Part shown: in pieces, positions 26,045-34,652 of the stretch
How positions within the stretch are numbered: the stretch's first letter is position 1
Layout of the letters: every line of letters begins with the position of its first letter
Source of the DNA: Anaerolineales bacterium
GTDB lineage: Bacteria; Chloroflexota; Anaerolineae; Anaerolineales; Villigracilaceae
Direction: 5' to 3'
Length of the DNA stretch: 47,916 nt
Assembly (NCBI GenBank): GCA_016927315.1
Contig: JAFGMV010000002.1
Span: 1 to 47,916, forward strand
Notes under the pieces: generated by a model
The model's database searches: none
What the model saw: only the letters and a program-made list of their open reading frames with translations
Told to the model about the DNA's origin: nothing
Program-made: the position numbers and the translations under genes

Positions 26045-26576
26045 ATGGCAGTGGTATTGTCTGATACACACCCAAAGGCCGAAGAACTGCAGCTGCAAGG
26101 CAGGTAGCCACCAGGGGCTTCGATATCGCTTTCCGGATGCTGACCGCTGCCAGCAGGCCAGCATTGTTTTGGGAGAGAACCAGGCCAAAACGCTGTACGG
26201 GAGGTAATTACCATTGTGCTGCCTGCACCGCTGGCTGTTACCCTTAAGGTCGTTCGAGTTTTTGAAGACCCTTCTTGCTATACCTGATCGGTGGAGTATT
26301 GGCCAGGATGCAGTTTGAGCGTGCTGTGCGGCAGGAACTGTCTGATGCATTGGAAACAACGGCTCGATTCGCCGGCGCAGAGAATTTCGTCCTGGGAAAA
26401 TTGGAATGGCGCCGGCTGGGGAATGAGATTTCTGAACGTCAGGGTCTGATGTGTTGGGGGTTATCAAGGTGCAAGGGGAGCGGCTTGATTTGGATTATTT
26501 GAATTATTGGGTAAATGTACTGAGTGTAACGGATCTACTGCAGAAGGCGCTGGAAGTGAAACCAGGATCATCTTGA
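26045..26576 (+). pseudogene. Decayed nucleotidyltransferase-type gene pair
   Basis: Two remnants. At 26045 a frame begins MAVVLSDTHPKAEELQL and soon hits a stop; it resembles the start of a small gene often found before the second one. At 26311-26576 the frame reads QFERAVRQELSDALE, FVLGKLEWRRLGNEISERQG and, after a one-base deletion near 26446, DVLGVIKVQGERLDLDYLNYW to a TGA. From memory this is the C-terminal third of a ~200-residue minimal-nucleotidyltransferase family whose members read LAKLEWYRLGGEVSERQW. The N-terminal NTase core is missing. The pair appears deleted internally and inactive. Confidence 0.6.
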
Positions 26577-26608
26577 AGTACAGGTATCCGCCTTAGTAAT
26601 GAGGAAAA

Positions 26609-26728
26609 AGTCGCCCATGCAGGGTGCATAAGTCGCCCATGTAGGATACAGAATTCGCCCACTCACGCACCGTCAGCGGGCGACTAATTCGGCGCAGGTG
26701 GGCGACTAATTCAAAATTAGTCGCCCAC
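26609..26728. repeat. Six TCGCCCA units on an exact 22-bp period
   Basis: Heptamers TCGCCCA (or complement) are centred at 26614, 26636, 26658, 26680, 26702 and 26724, each exactly 22 bp apart, with orientations + + + - - +. The fourth has one mismatch. The last two form a perfect 14-bp hairpin (26698-26711 with 26715-26728, loop CAA). 22 bp is about two helical turns, so all units face the same side of the DNA. This resembles the multiple transposase-binding repeats at IS21-type ends, or a regulator array. No transposase gene is nearby. Confidence 0.8.
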
Positions 26729-26926
26729 TTAGTGCGCGTTTTCTGCCTTATGTTTTTGGGGAGGGCAAGCCTGACTGGTCCGTTTCTTAACGTTTTGTGC
26801 CAGGAGCCGTGTGCTTGCAACCTGGCCAGTTTTTTTGTTCTTCTTATGAGTGCGCGGCTCGTGAGAGCCGCGGTCCAGTGTGGCCAGATGCGATCCTGGC
26901 AGATAGAAATTCAGGCCTCGACAAAT
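26729..26926. other. Intergenic region with two hairpins
   Basis: No gene seen. GCCAGG (26799-26804) can pair with CCTGGC (26821-26826), followed by eight T residues starting at 26830: a possible weak plus-strand terminator. CGCGGCTC (26853-26860) pairs with GAGCCGCG (26865-26872) around GTGA; no T-run follows on the minus strand. Confidence 0.35.
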
Positions 26927-27508
26927 CTACTCAATATCCCCGAGGTTGTCAACCTCTGCTGCGCGCCAGTACTCCCCGCCGCGGCTGTCCCGCTGCAGCA
27001 GTTTGAAGCCCACCAGTTCCCGCCGCAGGCTGGCGGTGTCGTCGTAATAGCGGACCAGGATTTTGTTGACCTGCTCTTCGTTGTAATGCTTCCCTGGTTT
27101 GAAGGCCGTAATCACATAGTGCAGGACAGCCTCCAGCTTCTTGCGCTGGGCCGGCAGGCTTTTCAGGGTACCGTCGGGGTTGGTGAAGTTCCCTACCACC
27201 TGGCGGTCGTAAGCATCCAGGTCGACATCATTGATCATGCTGGCCAGATCCTCCTGTGAAAACAGCAGGTTGGTTTTGCGGAGAGCGGCCTCTTCCAGCT
27301 GATAAACGTTGTAATAACTGTCTGCCCGGGCGCTGACCAGCCCAACTTCTGAAAGGCGCGCCAGATGGTGGGAGACGGTTGAAGGGCGCAGATTCAGGAG
27401 GGCGGCTAGCTGCTCGACAGAGTAGGTCTGCTGGGCCAGCAGCCCTACGATCTTGAGCCGGTTGGAATCGGCCAGGGCTTTGAAGAAGGCGACCAGTTCT
27501 GCGCTCAT
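26927..27508 (-). CDS. ArsR-type regulator with DUF2087 domain (copy 2)
   Basis: A 193-residue protein. An N-terminal ArsR-like winged helix (about residues 1-75) has FKALADSNRLKIVGLL and RPSTVSHHLARLSEVGLV as the recognition segment. The C-terminal DUF2087 (about 105-185) reads VVGNFTNPDGTLKSLPAQRKKLEAVLHYV. No metal-binding CxC pair typical of ArsR/SmtB sensors is present, so the signal is probably not a metal. Its start overlaps the stop of the related upstream gene by 4 bp (ATGA). The two proteins share the same layout and are tandem paralogues. Target genes are unknown; ilvE lies divergently upstream of the pair. Confidence 0.88.
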   Translation of the reverse strand: MSAELVAFFKALADSNRLKIVGLLAQQTYSVEQLAALLNLRPSTVSHHLARLSEVGLVSARADSYYNVYQLEEAALRKTNLLFSQEDLASMINDVDLDAYDRQVVGNFTNPDGTLKSLPAQRKKLEAVLHYVITAFKPGKHYNEEQVNKILVRYYDDTASLRRELVGFKLLQRDSRGGEYWRAAEVDNLGDIE

Positions 27509-28059
27509 TCCTGCTGTCCCTGGCTGCGCCAGTAGCGCGAGCCGTCGCGTTCGCGCTCGAGCAGGCGGGCGTCAACCAGGTCTCGCCGCAGCCCGGACAC
27601 GTCCGCATGGAAATGCCGGATGATGGTGTTGATTTCCTTTTCAGTGAGGAACACACCTGGCGAGATGGCGTTGATTATGTAGTTCAGAATGATCTTGAGT
27701 TTCTTGGCCTGGGAAGGCAGCTGCTTGATCGTCCCGTCCGGGTTGAGGCAGGAGACCAGCACTTTACGAGAAGGTTCGTCCAGCTCAGGCGCAGGAACAT
27801 ACACTTCGCGATCCTTGCTGAGTTGGCTGCGCGCCAGGTCGTTCATGTTGGTGGTGTTGAGCAGATATTGGTCTTCCTTCAGGTCGATGACACCCACCTG
27901 GGCCAGAAAAGCCAGGTGGTCGTTGATATTGCTTTCCGGCATGTGCAGCCGCGCTGCGATCTCTGAACGGGAGGCGCTGCGGCGGGCCAGGACTCCAAGA
28001 ATACGCAGCCTGTCTGCATCTGACATGGCTTTAACAAAGTCGATAAGTTGTTCTTTCAT
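27505..28059 (-). CDS. ArsR-type regulator with DUF2087 domain (copy 1)
   Basis: A 184-residue paralogue of the next gene. The winged helix shows VKAMSDADRLRILGVLARR and MPESNINDHLAFLAQVGVI. The DUF2087 part reads VLVSCLNPDGTIKQLPSQAKKLKIILNYI. As in copy 2, no CxC metal site is visible. It is first in the pair and divergently oriented from ilvE, separated by 172 bp. Two similar but distinct regulators translated together could form a heterodimer that recognises an asymmetric operator; this is inference. Confidence 0.88.
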   Translation of the reverse strand: MKEQLIDFVKAMSDADRLRILGVLARRSASRSEIAARLHMPESNINDHLAFLAQVGVIDLKEDQYLLNTTNMNDLARSQLSKDREVYVPAPELDEPSRKVLVSCLNPDGTIKQLPSQAKKLKIILNYIINAISPGVFLTEKEINTIIRHFHADVSGLRRDLVDARLLERERDGSRYWRSQGQQE

Positions 28060-28186
28060 AGTGGCACTTCCGTTGAATTATTTCGATGATCATCGAATTG
28101 ATTCTAGCAGAGAACAGGCATTTGTCAAGGTATTCTATACAGTTCTTAACAGAGAAAAGGAGAAGTTCATTCGCGGGGTTTCGGAT

Positions 28187-28192
28187 TATAAT
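28187..28192 (+). promoter_or_regulatory. -10 element of the ilvE promoter
   Basis: A perfect TATAAT lies 39 bp before the ilvE ATG in the region shared with the divergent regulator pair. No convincing -35 box is seen, consistent with dependence on an activator. Confidence 0.45.
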
Positions 28193-28231
28193 AACTTTGC
28201 AAAGAGACTGATTACCCAAAGGAGGCAGTGC

Positions 28232-29149
28232 ATGGCTCTTCCAAAGAATGCGTATTTTCGGGGAAAGATCGTCCCCTATTCAGAAGCCAAAGTCGGTGTG
28301 GCGACCAATGCCCTGCATTACGGGACCGCTGTATTTGGCGGCCTGCGCGGATACTGGAATGAAAATAAGGCCAAGCTTTTCATCTTTCGCCCCTTTGATC
28401 ATTACCAGCGCTTCCTGCGTTCGTCGCGCATGATGTGCATGAATCTGGAGCAGGATGAGGAAAACCTGATCCAGCTGACCATCGATCTGCTGCGGGTTGA
28501 CGGTTACCAGGAGGATGTCTACATCCGCCCATTGGCATACAAGGCCGAGGAGGGCGTTGGAGTACGGCTGCAGGGGGTTCCGGACGAACTGACGATCTTC
28601 TCCATTCCGTTCGGCCGCTATGTATCCAATGATACCGGTGCGCACGTCACCTTTTCTTCGTGGCGGCGCATCGATGACAATACCATCCCGGCGCGCGGCA
28701 AGGTCAGCGGGGCGTATGCCAATTCGGCCCTGATCAAGACCGATGCGGTCCGGGCCGGCTTCGATGAAGCCCTGGTCCTGGATCAGAGCGGGCATGTTTC
28801 CGAGGGCAGTGCCATGAATGTTTTCATGGTGCGCGAGGATGTCCTGATTACCCCGCCCGTAACGGACAACATCCTGGAGGGGATCACCCGTAAGTCGATC
28901 ATCGAACTGGCCAGGAACGAGTTGGGCATCGAGGTGGTGGAACGTTCGATCGACCGCACCGAGGTCTTTATCTGTGACGAGTTCTTTATGACCGGGACGG
29001 CGGCCCAGGTGACCGCGGTTACCAAAGTTGACCACCGTGAGATCGGCGCCGGGGAGATGGGGCCGATCACGGGCAAACTACGCCAGATGTTCGATGAAAT
29101 TGTACGCGGGAAGTATCCGAAATACGAGAAGTGGCTGGCGGAGGTTTAA
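28232..29149 (+). CDS. ilvE: Branched-chain amino-acid aminotransferase
   Basis: About 305 residues, a fold-type IV PLP aminotransferase. NALHYGTAVFGGLRGYW is the N-terminal signature, VYIRPLAYKAEEGVG contains the substrate-binding Arg/Tyr region, and the PLP lysine is in GKVSGAYANSALIK. EALVLDQSGHVSEGSAMNVFMV and FFMTGTAAQVTAV complete the family pattern. It performs the last step of Val, Leu and Ile synthesis. The frame opens far upstream, but AAAGGAGG before ATG 28232 fixes the start. Divergent from the two ArsR-DUF2087 regulators. A terminator follows. Confidence 0.95.
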   Translation: MALPKNAYFRGKIVPYSEAKVGVATNALHYGTAVFGGLRGYWNENKAKLFIFRPFDHYQRFLRSSRMMCMNLEQDEENLIQLTIDLLRVDGYQEDVYIRPLAYKAEEGVGVRLQGVPDELTIFSIPFGRYVSNDTGAHVTFSSWRRIDDNTIPARGKVSGAYANSALIKTDAVRAGFDEALVLDQSGHVSEGSAMNVFMVREDVLITPPVTDNILEGITRKSIIELARNELGIEVVERSIDRTEVFICDEFFMTGTAAQVTAVTKVDHREIGAGEMGPITGKLRQMFDEIVRGKYPKYEKWLAEV

Positions 29150-29186
29150 CTCCCTGGGTAACTTTTGCTCCAATTTAGAAATAAAA

Positions 29187-29214
29187 AAGCGGCTGCTCAA
29201 AGGAGCAGCCGCTT
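29187..29214. terminator. Bidirectional terminator between ilvE and the convergent gene
   Basis: A 12-bp perfect stem (AAGCGGCTGCTC 29187-29198 with GAGCAGCCGCTT 29203-29214, loop AAAG). On the minus strand it is followed by TTTTATTT; on the plus strand by GGTCTTTT. Confidence 0.88.
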
Positions 29215-29228
29215 GGTCTTTTGGGGGC

Positions 29229-29966
29229 CTATTTGACCTTCTTGAAACGTACCAGGATCAGGTTCTTGGCGCAATCGGTGAAGGTATCGATGTAGATCTT
29301 TTCTGAGATCGGCAGCCCGGCCTGGTCGAGCAGCAGGAGATATAACTCATCTTGCGAAGCAGTCGGTGTATCGCCCAGGTAGAACTCGAAGCCGGATTGG
29401 CCATACTCCGGGCTTACGCCGCTGATGGTCAGTGTGGGGGGGTTGTCGTAGTTCTTCCCATTCAAATGGCCGCTGAGCCTGATCGTGAAGCTGATCAGCG
29501 GGCTGTTGTTCTGGTCTTCGACCGTCCCGCCGATGCCCAGCCAGTTGCATCCATGCTCAGGGTGAACGATTGTACTGGAGACGGCATTGACTGACGCGGT
29601 GAAGGGCGCTTTGGGCGTCGCCGTCGGCGTGGGCGTCTCGGTTTCAGGGATCAGTGAGAACGGGGTCTCTGTGAATATCGCCGTGAAGGTTGGCCTGGGC
29701 GTGTTGCTGGGCGTCAGCTGTATGGTGGGTGTGGGCGTCCAGGTCGGCTCCAGTTGGATAGGCGTAATAGTGGCAGTGGGAATGAATGGACCTGTTGGTT
29801 TGGGGGGGAAAGGATTGAGTGTCGTAGCCGGGTTAATGAATATCAACAGGAAATAACCGCCTATACAAACGGTAATTATAAGAACTGCGATAGACATAAT
29901 ATCCCATATGCCCTGGCCGGATTTTCGTTCTTCTACGGAAGGACCGTCGAAATCAAAGCTGTCCAT
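29229..29966 (-). CDS. Membrane-anchored protein with Pro/Thr-rich stalk
   Basis: A 245-residue protein. A short cytoplasmic N-terminus (rich in Asp and Glu) precedes one membrane helix (about residues 26-45). A stalk rich in Pro and Thr follows (TPTPTIQLTPSNTPRP, about 50-120). The ~120-residue C-terminal domain contains two cysteines in HGCNWLGIGG and FTDCAKNL that may form a disulfide. The stalk and folded outer domain suit a cell-surface protein. The domain family was not recognised by name. It lies 21 bp after the parvulin lipoprotein gene and both are likely one unit. Confidence 0.75.
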   Translation of the reverse strand: MDSFDFDGPSVEERKSGQGIWDIMSIAVLIITVCIGGYFLLIFINPATTLNPFPPKPTGPFIPTATITPIQLEPTWTPTPTIQLTPSNTPRPTFTAIFTETPFSLIPETETPTPTATPKAPFTASVNAVSSTIVHPEHGCNWLGIGGTVEDQNNSPLISFTIRLSGHLNGKNYDNPPTLTISGVSPEYGQSGFEFYLGDTPTASQDELYLLLLDQAGLPISEKIYIDTFTDCAKNLILVRFKKVK

Positions 29967-29987
29967 TCTGTGCGCTCCATCTCCTGC

Positions 29988-30887
29988 TTAGGGTGCCAGT
30001 GAAATTGTACTATTCTCGCGTTGTTGCAGCAACCAGTCGGCCAGAGTCTTTTCCTGCATGCTCAGATAAGCATCTGGCGTCAGTGTATGCGCTGGATCTC
30101 GTTCAACAACTTTAATAATGTGGTAACCAATATCAGTCCTGATTACATCGCTGATTCCGCCAGCTTCCAGGGAAAACGCGGCATCTTCTACTGCGGTTTC
30201 TAACAGGTAGCCGCGTGGGAACCAGCCAAGTTCACCTTTTGTGTCGGGGGTATATTGTGCGGCCAGGGTTTCGAATGGGGTTCCACTGTTCAACTGTTCT
30301 TTCACCAGAAGGGCATCTTCTTCATTATAGAGCAAAATCTGCTGGGCGTGAACCTGCTCTGCAGTAATGGGTACGGCTTCGATGATTTGGTCCCGCATCC
30401 AGGCTGCGGAGAGCGAGCGTTTCAGTGCTGAGCGGAAGTCTGCTTCAGTGTACCCGTGTTGATTCTGCCAATCGGCCAGGGCGACGGGGCCGCCGATCTC
30501 GTTGGACAGGGCATCCATGCGGGCCTGGAGTTCTTCATCTGTCACCTGAAATCCCTGAGCTTCGGCGCCCTGTGCCAGCAGGGTGGTATTGATGAGGTCA
30601 TCCAGCACAGCCTGGCTGGCTTGCTCCAGTGTGATGGTTTGGCCTCCCTGGACCACGGCTGTTTGGTAACGGCCCAGTTCAGCGTTGAAGGTCACCAGGG
30701 TGATAAATTCCCCATTCACCACTGCCACGGAAGGTTCTGGAGTAGCTGTCGGGGGGGCAGGCGTGGCCGTGGGCACAATCGGAGTCGGGGTAGGCTGAGT
30801 TCCGAAGAGGGAACCACAGGCCGACAGGCTGATGGTCAGGGCCAGGACTACTGCCATTGAAAAAGAATATTTGGTAAGCATCGCCAA
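29988..30887 (-). CDS. Parvulin-type peptidyl-prolyl isomerase lipoprotein
   Basis: A 299-residue lipoprotein. A signal peptide ends in the lipobox LSAC (Cys near residue 25), followed by a Pro/Thr-rich stalk. The SurA/PrsA-like N-terminal part (VAVVNGEFITLVTFNAEL) precedes a parvulin domain (about residues 175-265) with VHAQQILLYNEEDALLV, GELGWFPRGYL and IRTDIGYHIIKVVE. It should help fold exported proteins at the outside of the membrane. It is followed 21 bp later by the stalked membrane protein. Confidence 0.92.
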   Translation of the reverse strand: MAMLTKYSFSMAVVLALTISLSACGSLFGTQPTPTPIVPTATPAPPTATPEPSVAVVNGEFITLVTFNAELGRYQTAVVQGGQTITLEQASQAVLDDLINTTLLAQGAEAQGFQVTDEELQARMDALSNEIGGPVALADWQNQHGYTEADFRSALKRSLSAAWMRDQIIEAVPITAEQVHAQQILLYNEEDALLVKEQLNSGTPFETLAAQYTPDTKGELGWFPRGYLLETAVEDAAFSLEAGGISDVIRTDIGYHIIKVVERDPAHTLTPDAYLSMQEKTLADWLLQQRENSTISLAP

Positions 30888-31133
30888 GATTATACCGGAG
30901 AATACAAATATTTCCCGACTGCAGTTCGAATAGTAGACTTCTTGTGTAAGTTAAATAATTGCCGGGCAAGTCGGGCTTGCCTGTGCTGGTGCACATGCAG
31001 CGGTGCAGGCCGACGACTTTGGGTACCTGGCTGGTTTTCAACCCGCCCTGCAGATCCTTTTGCAGGAGGTCCATTGTTACAGGTTTTTGCTTTGAAGAAG
31101 ATTGTCAGGAAATAAGCATCCACCAGATAAAGC
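30888..31133. other. Intergenic region downstream of groEL
   Basis: No convincing gene. Open frames on the minus strand here lack ribosome-binding sites and recognisable domains. A small hairpin (GGCAAG 30965-30970 with CTTGCC 30976-30981) is present. Upstream signals for the parvulin gene probably lie near 30900-30960. Confidence 0.35.
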
Positions 31134-31163
31134 AGAGCCCCGTTTTTCATAAAACGGGGCTCT
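31134..31163 (-). terminator. Terminator hairpin after groEL
   Basis: A 13-bp stem (AGAGCCCCGTTTT 31134-31146 with AAAACGGGGCTCT 31151-31163) 20 bp after the groEL stop. The T-run on the minus strand is short (CTTTAT). Confidence 0.75.
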
Positions 31164-31182
31164 AGAAAGCTTGGGTTGGAGG

Positions 31183-32829
31183 CTAGTACATACCGCCCAT
31201 GCCTGGGTCAGGCATTGCGGGAGCCGACGGTTTATCTTCGGGGATATCGGTAATCAGGGCTTCGGTCGTCAGGATCATTGCTGCGATTGAAGCAGCATTT
31301 TCAAGAGCGCCGCGGGTAACCTTGGCAGGATCGATAACACCGTCTTCAACCATATTGACGTACTCATCTTTGAGGACGTTATAGCCGAGAGAGCTGTCTT
31401 TGGTTTCTGCCTGCTTACGACGGACATTCTCGATGATAACGGAACCTTCTTTACCGGCATTTTCCGAAATTTTGTGCATTGGTACTACCATGGCTTTGCG
31501 AACCGTATTGATACCAATGGTTTCATCTTCGTTTTGGCCCTTCAGCTTGTCGAGTGCGGTCATGGCGTTGATCAAGGCTACACCACCGCCGGGGACGATG
31601 CCTTCTTCGACAGCCGCACGGGTGGCCGACAGGGCATCTTCAACGCGATGCTTCTTTTCTTTCAGTTCGGTCTCGGTTGCAGCGCCGACACGGATGACGG
31701 CGACGCCGCCGGACAGTTTGGCCAGGCGTTCCTGAAGCTTTTCACGATCGTAATCGCTGGTGCTCTTTTCGATCTCAACCCGGATCTGGTCGATGCGCAT
31801 CTTGATGGCTGCGCTGTCGCCCTTGCCGCCTACGATGGTGGTATTTTCTTTATCGCAAACGACTTTTTCGGCCTTACCCAGGTCTTCAATGGTTGTGGTT
31901 TCGAGCTTGCGTCCGGTCTCTTCAGAGATCACCTGTCCACCGGTCAGGATGGCGATGTCGGCCAGCATGGCTTTGCGGCGGTCGCCAAATCCCGGGGCTT
32001 TAATGGCCAGGACATTGAGCATACCGCGCAGTTTGTTCAGTACGAGGGTGGCCAGGGCTTCGCCATCGACATCTTCGGCGATGATGACCAGTTCACGCTT
32101 GCCAATCTGGACCATTTTCTCGAGCACAGGGACGATATCTTGGGCGGCGGAGATCTTCTTCTCGTGGATCAGGATGAAGGGTTCCTCAATGTTGGCTTCC
32201 ATGTGTTCTGTATCGGTGATGAAGTAAGGGGAGATGTAACCGCGATCAAACTGCATTCCCTCGACATACTCGGTCTCGAACTGCAAACCCTTGGATTCTT
32301 CAACAGTGATTACGCCGTCTTTACCGACCTTGTCCATTACATCGGCGATCAGTTCACCGATTTCACGATCCTGGGCAGAGATAGATGCTACGTTGGCAAT
32401 TTCTTCCTTGCTGGTTAATTCAATAGCCTGCTTGGTGATCTTTTCGGCGACAGCCTTGGCTGCGGCTTCAATGCCACGTTTGAGCATCATGGCGTTGGAG
32501 CCGGCGGCCAGACTCTTGAGGCCTTCGGTCACAATGGCGTGAGCCAGCACGGTTGAGGTGGTGGTGCCATCCCCGGCGATGTCATTGGTTTTGGTGGCGG
32601 CTTCTTTCAGGAGCTGCGCACCCATGTTTTCAAAGGGATCTTCCAGTTCAATTTCTTTGGCGACAGTCACGCCATCATGGGTGATGGTGGGGGAGCCAAA
32701 TTTACGGTCCAGGGCTACGTTGCGGCCTTTGGGACCCAGTGTGGTAGCCACAGCAGTCGCGACCACATCGATACCTGCTTTGAGACGCCGACGGGCGTCT
32801 TCTGAAAATACAAGTTGTTTAGCTGCCAT
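31183..32829 (-). CDS. groEL: 60-kDa chaperonin GroEL
   Basis: A 548-residue group I chaperonin subunit. ATP-binding signatures are [11 protein letters not shown] and [14 protein letters not shown]. The apical domain has the usual GYISPYF and [14 protein letters not shown] segments, and [17 protein letters not shown] is the family signature near the C-terminus. The tail ends GMGGMY, in line with the Gly/Met-rich GroEL tail. Together with GroES it folds cytosolic proteins. It lies 27 bp after groES, under the same CIRCE-controlled promoter. Confidence 0.99.
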   Translation of the reverse strand: MAAKQLVFSEDARRRLKAGIDVVATAVATTLGPKGRNVALDRKFGSPTITHDGVTVAKEIELEDPFENMGAQLLKEAATKTNDIAGDGTTTSTVLAHAIVTEGLKSLAAGSNAMMLKRGIEAAAKAVAEKITKQAIELTSKEEIANVASISAQDREIGELIADVMDKVGKDGVITVEESKGLQFETEYVEGMQFDRGYISPYFITDTEHMEANIEEPFILIHEKKISAAQDIVPVLEKMVQIGKRELVIIAEDVDGEALATLVLNKLRGMLNVLAIKAPGFGDRRKAMLADIAILTGGQVISEETGRKLETTTIEDLGKAEKVVCDKENTTIVGGKGDSAAIKMRIDQIRVEIEKSTSDYDREKLQERLAKLSGGVAVIRVGAATETELKEKKHRVEDALSATRAAVEEGIVPGGGVALINAMTALDKLKGQNEDETIGINTVRKAMVVPMHKISENAGKEGSVIIENVRRKQAETKDSSLGYNVLKDEYVNMVEDGVIDPAKVTRGALENAASIAAMILTTEALITDIPEDKPSAPAMPDPGMGGMY

Positions 32830-32856
32830 TTTTATATTCCTCCGGGTGAGATTAGA

Positions 32857-33153
32857 TTAACCTTCAATAATGGCCAGGATGTCGCTCTCACGCAGAATAA
32901 GCAGTTTCTTGCCATCCTGTTTGAATTCTGTGCCACCATATTTGGCATATAATACTTTGTCGCCAACCTTGACATCCATGGCAATCCGGTTGCCACTATC
33001 ATCGCGTGTCCCAGGCCCTATGGCCAGCACGGTGCCTTGTTGGGGTTTTTCTTTGGCCGTCTCGGGGAGTACAATTCCGCCGGCGGTCACTTCTTCTTGT
33101 TCCTGTGGTTCGACTACCAGTCGATCGCCAAGGGGTTTGAGAGAAAGTGTCAT
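32857..33153 (-). CDS. groES: 10-kDa co-chaperonin GroES
   Basis: A 98-residue protein with [26 protein letters not shown], the mobile-loop region, and [34 protein letters not shown] at the end. It caps the GroEL ring. AGGAGG precedes the ATG at 33153. First gene of the groESL operon; the leader contains a perfect CIRCE operator. Confidence 0.99.
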   Translation of the reverse strand: MTLSLKPLGDRLVVEPQEQEEVTAGGIVLPETAKEKPQQGTVLAIGPGTRDDSGNRIAMDVKVGDKVLYAKYGGTEFKQDGKKLLILRESDILAIIEG

Positions 33154-33197
33154 GTGTTCCTCCTGAAAAAGATATAAGTTTTATTAGCTCCATTAAA

Positions 33198-33224
33198 TTA
33201 GCACTCAGAAACAAAGAGTGCTAA
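33198..33224. promoter_or_regulatory. CIRCE operator (HrcA binding site)
   Basis: TTAGCACTC (33198-33206), nine bases, GAGTGCTAA (33216-33224): an exact match to the CIRCE consensus. It lies between the groES promoter and the start codon, where HrcA would repress groESL in the absence of stress. Confidence 0.97.
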
Positions 33225-33234
33225 TGATATCTGT

Positions 33235-33263
33235 ATCATACTTACCTTTAGAGTGCTCGTCAA
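33235..33263 (-). promoter_or_regulatory. groESL promoter
   Basis: On the minus strand TTGACG (complement of 33258-33263) and TATGAT (complement of 33235-33240) are separated by 17 bp. The spacer itself contains an extra CIRCE half-site (GAGTGCT on the plus strand, 33251-33257). Confidence 0.85.
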
Positions 33264-33296
33264 GAGGAAAACATGACTTCTAACAAAATTCTGACA

Positions 33297-34652
33297 TTAT
33301 TCCCCCAGTGATTCGCAGATCGCTTCTCCTGCCTGGACAATTCCTGCAATGTCCGGGTCGCTCCCATAACTGGCTTTTACTTCGTTCAAGATTTCAATTG
33401 CTTCTGGGCAGTAATTCTGCTGAGGACGGCTGAGAGCGGCCAGTACTGAACCGTACGTATAATAATAAACCACAGTATTGGGCGAAAGCTCCAGGCCGAC
33501 CACATCGGCGCCGCGCTCGTTTGGATTGCAGCCGCCGCGGGCTTCACATGACCCGTCCGGATCGCAGCCCCGGACGGCGCATTTCAAGGCCGGGATCGAG
33601 CCCTCGTAATTGCGTGATTTGAAGTAAACAATACCAAGCTGTCCATACGTATCTGCATTGGTCGGGTCGAACTCAAGGGCTTTTTCGACATTGCGAGCGG
33701 CAATGAAGTACTCACCCATCTGGGAATAGGTTTTTGAGATCGACAGATACGGGATAGGATCCTGGATCTGCAGTTGTTCATTGATCTTGGCTGCTTTAGC
33801 AAAATATTCCAGGGACTGTTCATATAACTGAATCTGGATGGTCTCATTGGGGTTTTCAAATGCTAGGCGGCGATAATTGGCTCCTGCACGCAGGTAAAGG
33901 AAGGTCAGGTTGGGTGCAATTATAACAGCCTGGTCATAGGCCTGGATGGCAGCATTGTACTGACCCAGGGATTCCAGTACGTATGCATGAACGCGATGAA
34001 CGTCCATCAAACTGGGATCACGTTCCAGCGCCTGGTTGATGTATTGTTCAGCCTGTGTCCATTTTTGTTGGTCTACCAAGATTTCAGCATAAAACACCAG
34101 CGCCAGCGTATTGGTGTTGTCCTGTTGTAGGGCTCGAACGGCCTCCTGTTCGGCTTCGGTCAGGTAGTCTTCAGCCTGGTCGGTACCGACCAGGGCGGGG
34201 TTTGCGTTCCAGTCCAGTACGAAGGCGCGAACGGCGTGAACGGTACTATTGTCTGGATCGAGTTCAACAGCCTGATTAATAGAATTCAAGGCTTCTTCCA
34301 GGCGGGTACGCTGCTGGACATCGGTTGTCAGGAGCGCCGATGAGTACGTTTGAACACGGGCCAGTTCAGCCCAGATTTGAGCGTTATTGGGGTCTACCTG
34401 GGTGGCTTCTTCATAAGCAGTGATAGCCGCATCCAGTTTCCCGGCAATGAAATGAGCTTCTCCCTCCATTGCATAAGACGAGGTAGTACGTGTCGGTGTG
34501 GGAGTCGGTAAAAACAGCGGTTTGAAATTACCTTGGTCGAACTGGCGAATAATCCACACGACTCCCAGGATCATAATAATCAGGAAAAAGACTCGGTAAA
34601 GGTTGGGTCCGGATTTGCGGCTGAACAAATCTCGTCGGCGGGATACGTTCAT
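33297..34652 (-). CDS. Membrane-anchored TPR protein (copy 2)
   Basis: A 451-residue protein. A basic N-terminus and one membrane helix (about residues 20-37) anchor it, followed by a short TPTPTRT stalk. The rest is TPR repeats, for example AITAYEEATQVDPNNAQIW, AIQAYDQAVIIAPN and KALEFDPTNADTYGQLGIVYF. Near the C-terminus a Cys/Gly-rich insert (CAVRGCDPDGSCEARGGC) is unusual. The TPR part is probably outside the cytoplasm. The start overlaps the stop of the paralogous upstream gene by 4 bp. Partner unknown. Confidence 0.88.
   Translation of the reverse strand: MNVSRRRDLFSRKSGPNLYRVFFLIIMILGVVWIIRQFDQGNFKPLFLPTPTPTRTTSSYAMEGEAHFIAGKLDAAITAYEEATQVDPNNAQIWAELARVQTYSSALLTTDVQQRTRLEEALNSINQAVELDPDNSTVHAVRAFVLDWNANPALVGTDQAEDYLTEAEQEAVRALQQDNTNTLALVFYAEILVDQQKWTQAEQYINQALERDPSLMDVHRVHAYVLESLGQYNAAIQAYDQAVIIAPNLTFLYLRAGANYRRLAFENPNETIQIQLYEQSLEYFAKAAKINEQLQIQDPIPYLSISKTYSQMGEYFIAARNVEKALEFDPTNADTYGQLGIVYFKSRNYEGSIPALKCAVRGCDPDGSCEARGGCNPNERGADVVGLELSPNTVVYYYTYGSVLAALSRPQQNYCPEAIEILNEVKASYGSDPDIAGIVQAGEAICESLGE

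Noticed and set aside
26609-26728. CRISPR array
   Set aside because: The repeated unit is only seven bases, the period is 22 bp and orientations alternate; there are no cas genes.
30890-31150. 86-codon minus-strand ORF after groEL
   Set aside because: Lacks a ribosome-binding site and known domain, and it begins inside the groEL terminator.
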